From NCBI GenBank assembly GCA_910587205.1, contig CAJULZ010000001.1, positions 1 through 64,000 of the forward strand: a stretch of 64,000 nt of DNA, given 5' to 3'. The notes under the pieces were generated by a model, which did no database searches, had not been told where the DNA came from, and saw only the letters and a list, made by a program, of their open reading frames with translations. Made by a program: the position numbers and the translations under genes. The number at the start of each line of letters is the position of its first letter. Positions within the stretch are counted from its first letter, which is position 1. Positions 58,401 to 64,000 of the stretch are shown here, in pieces. The DNA comes from an uncultured Oscillospiraceae bacterium (GTDB lineage: Bacteria > Bacillota > Clostridia > Oscillospirales > Oscillospiraceae).

Positions 58401-60667
58401 TTAAGCCCAACCCCCTGAATAAAAAGAATCCCCTGCGCTTGGACAATTTCCGCATCGTGTTCGCCCACGTGTCGGTGAACCGCAGCCAGAGCGTTGCCAT
58501 TAACGCGGCTTCGGGACTTCCCGCCGGCCACGTAGCCCCTCCCTTCGACATCGACTTCAACTTCACTGTGGAGCCGGAGGCTGTGGACGCGGTGCAAGAG
58601 GCCATGATGTGGGATATGCTGATCTGGTCCGACCGCACCATGGATTATGAGCTCTACTCCCGGCCCAAACCGGCGGAAGGTGCGCTGGATGATGGACTGG
58701 GCTGGGTATATGAGGGCTCCGCCAGCGTAATCGCCTCCGGCCTGGAGGACGGCTTCGTCTACAGCAGCTTCCATCGGGTCATCAAAAACCAGCGCACCTT
58801 CCCCCAGCTGGTCACGATGGGGAGCGTGCACGGCGACCGTGAGTACGCCATCCGCGTGACTAACGTGGGCTCCAGCAATGTGGACGGGATCAATGTGAAA
58901 ATCTCCATTGAGGCCGGCTACCACACGGGCCTGACCAACGTGGCCGACGGCAGCCGTAAGAGCCACCTGGACGCCGCCAAGACTACCGACGGCGTGGCCA
59001 CCATCAGCCGTCCCGAGCAGCGCCTGCTCTATAAGGAGCTCCGGGACAGCACCCCGCCCAAGTTTAACGACAACTATCCCGTGATCCGGGCGGGAGACAT
59101 CAGCGCCAGCATTGACGTGATGCTTGACAAGGCGGGCTACGTGTACTGGGTGGCCGTGCCCATGGACAGCGTGACCGCGCCGACGCTGGACAACTCCCTG
59201 CCCATGAAGGGACAGGAGGACAAGATCACGGAATACAACAACCGGGTGCCGCCCACCGCCTTGGGCCTGGGTAAAAACTGGAGCGACAGCGGCAAGATTG
59301 TGGATGCGGCCGGATCGGCCAACGCCCCCTTAACCGCCTCCGGAAAGCCCGTGCTGAGCACGATCCCCACCCAGGGGCCGACGGCTGATAAAAATAACAA
59401 AGACGTGATCACCAACGACCACCGCTACTACCTGGCCGCGCCGGACCGGGCCACTGTGGTGGCCCTGGCCCAGGAGGGCAACAGCGGCACCCGCCGGGGC
59501 GGCGTCACCGAGCGCCTCCGCCCCAACATCGCGGGGGACACCATCACCCTCAGCGACCTCCAGCCCGACACGGTCTACCTCCTCTATGTGGTGACGGCCA
59601 ACACCTCCGACAGCTATGAGGCCAACGCCGAGGTCTACCGCTTCACCACCGAAAAGGCGGTGCGTCCCGGCATTGATGCGGAGATTTTCGGCACCAGCGT
59701 CAAGATTTCCATCTACCAGACCCCCACTGCCAACCTGGACTATATGCTGGTGCTCCGGGGCAACGAGCCCGAAGGGTTCAGCGACTTGTTTACCAAGCAT
59801 GTGGCCGCAAGTGATGTGAATACGGTGACAGGCCTCTACGGTGCGGACTTCACTGTGCTGGACGCCATGTGCAGGCCGGTGACCAGCGGCGGCGATTACC
59901 AGGGCACGGTGTTCGATGAGTACGCCACCACGGCGGCAAAGAACACCTTTGCCAGCCGCATCCGCAATTCCCAGCCCAGCAGCACCATTGTCATGAAGAG
60001 CCCCAGCGGCAACAACACCTTCACCCAGGCGAACAATACGGTGCAGGGCAAAAATATGGTAAAATGCACGGGCATGGTGGGCATCAACAACTACACCTTC
60101 ATTGCGGTGGGCAAGAGCACCATGGGCTCCGGCGACGCATTCCGCGCCATCTACTCGGTGCACAACGACGACAACGAGCAGCCCAAGGTGGATGTGAACT
60201 TCTCCAGTATTGAGGTGCTTGAGTGGGATACGACCGATCCCAACGCGGTTAAGATCAAGGACGGCATTATCACCCTGGCCTTCAGCGAGGACCTGTACGC
60301 CCGGCCCAGCGCGGACAAGAAGCCGATCCCCGTGGACAACTGCAAGCTGGCTGCAACCGGCCACGCGAATACGACTTACGCCGCCATTGGGGGCTTGGTC
60401 ACAAGCGGCGGCGCAATCCAGGTGATCGGGGACGACAAGCATGATAAGGATGTGGTGGAGGCTACCGCCCCCATCTCCACCGTCAAGCTGAGCGTTTCTG
60501 GCGCGGGCAACGGGTATACCATCAACTTCCGCAATACACTGTGCGACGAAAACGGCAACGGCGTGGGCAATACGCTGAGCATGAAGATTATCATTACCAA
60601 GAGCGGGACAGGGGACAACGCCACCTATACGGTGACGCTGGATGTGCCCCGCGAGTGGAAGAAGTAA
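55487..60667 (+). CDS. Large SLH-domain surface protein
   Basis: A secreted protein of 1726 residues. The signal peptide covers about residues 1-35 (basic start, hydrophobic core LCLALLLGLLPAAAMPAQAA). Three SLH domains (about 38-210; ITRAEFVTLVNRAYGY; NISRGEVAAMLVRS) would anchor it to secondary wall polymer. Then comes a beta-rich stretch with a repeated look (about 220-430) and several FN3-like modules that share a VYWAL/LYYAL/LYWAI/VYWVA strand motif. The start is ATG 55487. It has few Lys-rich or enzyme-like motifs; a structural S-layer or adhesion role is likely. Confidence 0.85.
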   Translation: MSKNRTHGGIRGRLRRGICGVLCLALLLGLLPAAAMPAQAAASRQSWAMPYMEQLVDWGVMRGDVGGNLAPERNITRAEFVTLVNRAYGYTRTGGTPFTDVRSGDWYAQDIDIAYNMGYFKGTSPTTASPLAPVTREQAAVLLTRNLMLQETVGETLGFSDSRTLAEWSRGLIGAAAANGVINGYADGSFRPRNNISRGEVAAMLVRSIGTPISEAGDYDLGSVYGNVTVSSSGVNLRNSVITGNLLLTGGVDLGEVLLENVTVLGQIIVSGAGESNSSQSSVLLRNVEADEMVVDSISNQFVTIRAEGNTSIGTTKVRTNAYVDDSSLPGFGLSYIELDGDSGSLLQLAGNVKEVVNKTPSSNLQIVQGSADKVTVDEKAVGSNVLVDTGTRVGELNLDVGANVTGDGDIKDLNVGAAGSTVTELPDSIYIRPGINADINGSNMNSTQAAESSADPRLLAGYPKVKEVAPTSATAVFSTNKAGTVYWALSAVADGSVGEEDLISPPVYGGKAVKSGNLKATASKTEYTAKLSGLTTDGSYYLSAILVDDRGNHSPVKVTAFSTPDSTVPAFTSGYPRITRDTTEAGTAQVTAMTNKDCLLYYALLPSGSTAPKAQDFKSAAINGNLGYGSVDMVKNVTQPINVNSVTLDEQTKYDLYLWLTDYNGAKSSAVKKLTFTTRDETPPVITYLEQDLGRTTATAVGVTYSLDEPGTLYWAIYPDDGSNPFVLEFGDDETSDKWKDVKAKAFVKSGLSATKKGKSNASKAATEISYAISGLNSKTTGTTSYMLYVVAEDKAGNLCAKVEARNVRTLDDIPPKVHQEFTDVDTENPNEATADTDIRLVFDERVQGDPIKEEEFKALYDKVTQTTGAEQDAARDALATALKNHIKMWQIAANGREELAKIRPDDLKDGNTEWVVDYRYATVTMEDGNMVVTLPTTKDDNSDGLGPSALNLKSGATYFFVLSGIYDMALKPNPLNKKNPLRLDNFRIVFAHVSVNRSQSVAINAASGLPAGHVAPPFDIDFNFTVEPEAVDAVQEAMMWDMLIWSDRTMDYELYSRPKPAEGALDDGLGWVYEGSASVIASGLEDGFVYSSFHRVIKNQRTFPQLVTMGSVHGDREYAIRVTNVGSSNVDGINVKISIEAGYHTGLTNVADGSRKSHLDAAKTTDGVATISRPEQRLLYKELRDSTPPKFNDNYPVIRAGDISASIDVMLDKAGYVYWVAVPMDSVTAPTLDNSLPMKGQEDKITEYNNRVPPTALGLGKNWSDSGKIVDAAGSANAPLTASGKPVLSTIPTQGPTADKNNKDVITNDHRYYLAAPDRATVVALAQEGNSGTRRGGVTERLRPNIAGDTITLSDLQPDTVYLLYVVTANTSDSYEANAEVYRFTTEKAVRPGIDAEIFGTSVKISIYQTPTANLDYMLVLRGNEPEGFSDLFTKHVAASDVNTVTGLYGADFTVLDAMCRPVTSGGDYQGTVFDEYATTAAKNTFASRIRNSQPSSTIVMKSPSGNNTFTQANNTVQGKNMVKCTGMVGINNYTFIAVGKSTMGSGDAFRAIYSVHNDDNEQPKVDVNFSSIEVLEWDTTDPNAVKIKDGIITLAFSEDLYARPSADKKPIPVDNCKLAATGHANTTYAAIGGLVTSGGAIQVIGDDKHDKDVVEATAPISTVKLSVSGAGNGYTINFRNTLCDENGNGVGNTLSMKIIITKSGTGDNATYTVTLDVPREWKK

Positions 60668-60677
60668 CAACCGCCAT

Positions 60678-60706
60678 GGGGAGCGGGCGGAATCCGCCCG
60701 CTCCCC
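60678..60706 (+). other. Strong hairpin between the two SLH genes
   Basis: A perfect 13-bp stem (GGGGAGCGGGCGG, loop AAT, complement) lies 10 bases after the first SLH stop. No T-tract follows. It may be a partial terminator or an mRNA-stabilising structure, as the next gene starts 35 bases later on the same strand. Confidence 0.6.
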
Positions 60707-60741
60707 GCTTGGAACGTAAACCGCGCAAAGGAGTGCAAAGC

Positions 60742-63700
60742 ATGAAACAAAATAGTCTGCGCCGCTTGGGGGCGCTGGTACTGTCCCTGGCTATGGCGCT
60801 GACCATGGCGGTGACGCCCGCGATGGCGTTGGATTTGACGGTAACGATTAAAGGTGTGTCGCCCGCGACCCTGCCTGCCACATTATCGGTAGGCGACTCG
60901 GCCACGATTGAGGCTGAGCTGGCATTGCCGGATCCTGCGGCAACGTATCAATGGAGCCAATCCGGCGATGGTACTGTGAGGTTTAGTTCAGATGCAACCG
61001 CAACAACCACCATTGAGGCAGTGACGGCAGGCAGTGTTACAATTACTGTTACAGCGACATCTGGGGGAACTGACACAGGAAGCACAACTCATACCCTGAC
61101 CGTCACGAATCCCGCCCCGGTCAACGTCCCCGTCACCGGCGTCACCGTAACCCCGTCCACGCTGTCCATGACGATGGGCGGCGGGGTCCAGACGCTGACG
61201 GCGTCGGTGGAGCCCGCCAACGCCACCAACAAAACTGTGACCTGGGGCAGCACCAACGAAAAGGTGGCCACTGTGAACAAGGACACCGGCTTGGTTACGG
61301 CCAAGGGTGTGGGCTCCACTACCATCACTGCCACGGCAAAAGATGGTTCTGGCGTGTCTGGAAGCTGTACCGTTACCGTGAGCGCCCAGGGGGTCACCAA
61401 GATCAGTTTCCCCAACCCGGTGATAACATTGACTGCTGCGGTGAACCCCACCGTCACTCTGGACACGCAGCCCTATGGCTCCAAGGTTTCCGCCGTGGAA
61501 TGGATTTCCGGCGACGAGACTGTGGTAACGGTGGAGCCCAGCGCCGCCTACCCCGGCACGGCTACACTGAAAGCCCAGGGGCCGGGGGAGACCACCATAA
61601 CCGCCAAGGCGGGGGATTCGGACGACTTGAAGGCGGTGTGCACCGTGAAGGTGAGCGGCATCGTCATTGAGTACAATGGGGAGAAGGCCGATGCCGCCAC
61701 CCCCATTACCCTGACCAAGAACGTGCCTGCCACCCTGGTGGTTCGTCCCTATGGCGATGCAGACACCCACGATGTAGCGGTGTGGGAGTCGGACAATAAT
61801 GCGGTGGTCTATGTTGTGAGCGGTGGCAAGGTGAGTCCCCGCGCCGTGGGCAACGCCCACGTCACCGTCAGAAAGGGAAAGTATATCGCCTCCTGTACCA
61901 TCAACGTGGTGGAGGACACCTCCACCCTCATCACCACCTCGTCCATCAACGCCGGGGCGGAGATCAGCATGAACCACAGCAGCATCCGCAGCCGGCTCAA
62001 CGCCATTGCTTACTCCAAGGGCTACGGCTCGGTGGACTATGTTACCAACCTGACGGTGGGCACCGACCAGGGCATCCTGTACTACGGCTATCTCTACGAA
62101 GGAGACACCGGCGCGGGGGTTGGGATGGAAAAGTATTACCTGAACCCCAAGACGAACGCCGGGCAGCTTGCCCTGAGCGAGCTGGGCTTTGTGGCCCGCA
62201 CCACGTTCAGCGGCTCCGCAGAGATCCATTATACCGCCTATTGCGGCAGCAATTCCTTCTCCGGCCTGATCCGAGTGCCGGTGAACGCGGTGAACGATGT
62301 GGTATACTCCACCACCCGGGACCGTCCCATCACCTTCCAGGCCGGCGACTTCAACGCCGCGTGCCGCACCAAGAACGGCCGCGACCTGAAGAACGTCACG
62401 TTCACCCTGCCCCAGGCCAGCTCGGGTACACTGTATTATGACTATCTCACCCTGGGGGAGAACGCCCAGCAGGTGACGGCGGGGACAGCCTATGGCCGCC
62501 TCTCCGCCCCCTACCTGGACAGCGTGACCTTTGTCCCGGCCCAGAACTGCCCCAGCGTTGTGACCATCGGCTACCAGGGCTATGACGTGTCCAACCGGGC
62601 GGTCAGCGGCCGGGTGACCATCAATATCACCGGCGGGGGCGGCACAGGCTCCGACGTGGTGCGCAATACCGACGTGCGCTACACCGGCAACTGGGGGGAC
62701 CAGATCATTTTCCGGGCCAGTGATTTCACTGCCGCCAGCCTGGCTTCCATCGGTGAGCAGCTGTCCTACGTGCGGTTCTACCTGCCCGCCTCCAGCCAGG
62801 GCACGCTGTATTTCAACTATAACAGCTCGGGCAGCTACAGCAGCTATGTCAGCCCGGCCACCAACTACTATCCCAGCAGCGCGCCCGCTATCGGCGGGGT
62901 GTCCTTTGTGCCCGCCTCCACGGCCAACAGCCGGGTGACCATGAGCTACACCGGCTATGGCGTCCGGGGGAACACCTTCTCAGGAACCATCTATATTGAT
63001 TACGGCGATCCCTCTAATCCCACCGTGCGGTATTCCACCTACAGCGGCAAGCTGGTGAACTTCCAGGCCAGCGACTTCAACAACGCCTGCCTGGCCGCCA
63101 CGGGGAGCACGCTGGACTATGTGCAGTTTACAGGCCTGCCGGGCAATGCCCAGGGCGTGATGTACTATGACTACCGTTCCAGCAACAGCTATAACACCCA
63201 GGTATCCAGCTGGAACAGCTATTACCGCTCCACCAGCAACAGCTACCAGAACCAGCTTGGGCGGATCTCCTTCCTGGCCGGGAAGGAGTACACCGGCACG
63301 GTGCGCATCCCCTATACCGGGTACAGCACCGACCGGAACCGCACCTCCTTTACCGGTACCGTGGTGATCCAGGTGTCCACCCCGGCGCCCAACGACATCA
63401 ACTTGAGCACTACCGCGGCCAGTCCGGTGAAGTTGTCCTCCTCGACGGTACGCAGCGTGTGCTACGCGGTGATGGACCAGGAGCTGTCCTACATCCAGAT
63501 CACCAGTCTGCCGCCTGCCGCCGCGGGCCAGCTGTACAGCAATTACAGCGGCGGGGGCACGGGGACCGCGGTAAACGTAGGCGCGCGGTTCTACCGCTCG
63601 GGCACGCCCGGTATCGACCAGCTCAGCTTTGTGCCCCGGGGCGGCTACCAGGGCACGGCGACCATCGGCTACACCGGCGTAGGCGTCAACGGCCAGCAGG

Positions 63701-64000
63701 TGAGCGGCCGGATCAATGTCACGGTGGGTCGGTCCGGGACTTCCGGCTACTTCAATGACATGGGCAATTATGCCTGGGCGGCGGATGCGGTGGACTACCT
63801 CTACCGCAGCGGCGTGGTCAACGGCATGGGGAACGGCGGGTACGGCCCGTCGCTGCCCATCCGCCGGTGCGACTTTGTGGTGATGCTGTGCCGGGCGTTC
63901 CGGCTCAACGGCGGCGGGGGGTACAGCTTTGCCGATGTGCCCGTCAATAGTTATTACGGCCAGGCGCTGGCCACGGCGAAAAGCCTGGGGATCGTCAGCG
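60742..64000 (+). CDS. Secreted Ig-like (BIG2) repeat protein with C-terminal SLH domain (partial at window end)
   Basis: The open frame runs to the last base, so the gene is cut by the window. It codes for at least 1086 residues. The signal peptide is about 1-30 (LVLSLAMALTMAVTPAMA). Several BIG2-type Ig-like modules follow (about 130-390; TLTASVEPANATNKTVTWGS), then five copies of an Ig-like module of about 120 residues (see repeat), then the first SLH domain (YAWAADAVDYLYRSGVV). AAAGGAG lies 8 bases before the ATG. It probably forms a wall-anchored adhesin or S-layer protein with the preceding gene. Confidence 0.85.
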   Translation, partial: MKQNSLRRLGALVLSLAMALTMAVTPAMALDLTVTIKGVSPATLPATLSVGDSATIEAELALPDPAATYQWSQSGDGTVRFSSDATATTTIEAVTAGSVTITVTATSGGTDTGSTTHTLTVTNPAPVNVPVTGVTVTPSTLSMTMGGGVQTLTASVEPANATNKTVTWGSTNEKVATVNKDTGLVTAKGVGSTTITATAKDGSGVSGSCTVTVSAQGVTKISFPNPVITLTAAVNPTVTLDTQPYGSKVSAVEWISGDETVVTVEPSAAYPGTATLKAQGPGETTITAKAGDSDDLKAVCTVKVSGIVIEYNGEKADAATPITLTKNVPATLVVRPYGDADTHDVAVWESDNNAVVYVVSGGKVSPRAVGNAHVTVRKGKYIASCTINVVEDTSTLITTSSINAGAEISMNHSSIRSRLNAIAYSKGYGSVDYVTNLTVGTDQGILYYGYLYEGDTGAGVGMEKYYLNPKTNAGQLALSELGFVARTTFSGSAEIHYTAYCGSNSFSGLIRVPVNAVNDVVYSTTRDRPITFQAGDFNAACRTKNGRDLKNVTFTLPQASSGTLYYDYLTLGENAQQVTAGTAYGRLSAPYLDSVTFVPAQNCPSVVTIGYQGYDVSNRAVSGRVTINITGGGGTGSDVVRNTDVRYTGNWGDQIIFRASDFTAASLASIGEQLSYVRFYLPASSQGTLYFNYNSSGSYSSYVSPATNYYPSSAPAIGGVSFVPASTANSRVTMSYTGYGVRGNTFSGTIYIDYGDPSNPTVRYSTYSGKLVNFQASDFNNACLAATGSTLDYVQFTGLPGNAQGVMYYDYRSSNSYNTQVSSWNSYYRSTSNSYQNQLGRISFLAGKEYTGTVRIPYTGYSTDRNRTSFTGTVVIQVSTPAPNDINLSTTAASPVKLSSSTVRSVCYAVMDQELSYIQITSLPPAAAGQLYSNYSGGGTGTAVNVGARFYRSGTPGIDQLSFVPRGGYQGTATIGYTGVGVNGQQVSGRINVTVGRSGTSGYFNDMGNYAWAADAVDYLYRSGVVNGMGNGGYGPSLPIRRCDFVVMLCRAFRLNGGGGYSFADVPVNSYYGQALATAKSLGIVS
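61930..63735 (+). repeat. Five tandem Ig-like modules coded in the second SLH gene
   Basis: Five modules of about 350-375 bases follow each other. They share the patterns ITFQAGDFNAAC / IIFRASDFTAAS / VNFQASDFNNAC, then GTLYYDYL / GTLYFNYN / GVMYYDYR, then SVTFVPAQ / GVSFVPAS / RISFLAGK and finally IGYQGYDV / MSYTGYGV / IPYTGYST. The first and last copies (about 61930 and 63390) are more diverged. The DNA is clearly diverged too, so the array is old. Confidence 0.8.

Noticed and set aside
55391..58966. A minus-strand open frame of 1191 codons opposite the large SLH gene
   Set aside because: It lies wholly against a gene with a signal peptide and SLH domains, has His/Val/Gly-rich composition typical of antisense frames in GC-rich DNA, and shows no known domain.
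1..64000. CRISPR arrays, insertion sequences, tRNA or rRNA genes
   Set aside because: I saw no regularly spaced short repeats, no transposase-like frames, and no tRNA-like or rRNA sequence. All repeats found are coding.

Overview
This window is a large motility and chemotaxis island from a GC-rich Gram-positive bacterium of the class Clostridia. A gut-type Oscillospirales organism is my best guess, by inference only. The gene set is of Gram-positive type: FliY, CheC, CheD, CheV, a SigD-type sigma factor, FlbD, FliW/CsrA and YjfB, with no P-ring or L-ring genes. Strong AGGAGG ribosome binding sites, frequent TTG starts and two S-layer-homology (SLH) surface proteins at the right end point the same way. 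I see no rRNA, tRNA, CRISPR array, insertion sequence or phage gene.

Layout. 1-242 (+): end of a receiver-domain protein, then a terminator. 708-27782 (+): one very long fla/che operon (flgBC fliEFGHIJK flgD, TIGR02530-type gene, flgE flbD motAB fliM fliY cheY fliOPQR flhBA sigD flgFG cheC cheD cheV, EAL-HDOD gene), preceded by a good sigma-A promoter and a leader of about 200 nt. 27849-29323 (-): a ParA ATPase and a ComFB-domain protein. 29505-33189 (+): fliD fliS and a fliT-like gene behind a SigD-type promoter. 33262-34221 (-): a membrane-anchored C39-like protein. 34460-40174 (+): an unusual FtsE-like ATPase, a chemoreceptor, an FtsA-like actin-fold protein and a membrane protein of unknown function. 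40222-48085 (-): a ClpB-like AAA+ ATPase, then flgM flgN flgK flgL, a DUF6470 gene, fliW csrA yjfB behind a SigD-type promoter. 48318-52877 (-): cheA cheW cheR cheB behind a third SigD-type promoter. 52982-55359 (+): a FliK-like protein, a lone FlhB C-terminal domain and a PilZ protein. 55487-64000 (+): two giant SLH proteins, the second cut by the window end.

How the parts fit. The long operon makes the basal body, export gate, hook, motor, switch and SigD. SigD with its anti-sigma FlgM then turns on the filament junction and cap proteins (FlgK, FlgL, FliD), their chaperones (FlgN, FliS) and the CheA/W/R/B signalling core. CheY, CheC, CheD and CheV are made early with the hook. FliW and CsrA form the usual flagellin feedback pair, though no flagellin gene lies here.

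The most novel-looking parts are the ParA plus ComFB-domain pair, in a locus that lacks flhF and flhG at their usual place; three tandem copies of a FliM-like switch peptide in the FliY linker; a set of cyclic-di-nucleotide-linked domains (ComFB, PilZ, degenerate EAL-HDOD); and several division- or partition-type ATPases (ParA, FtsE-like, FtsA-like) inside the motility island.
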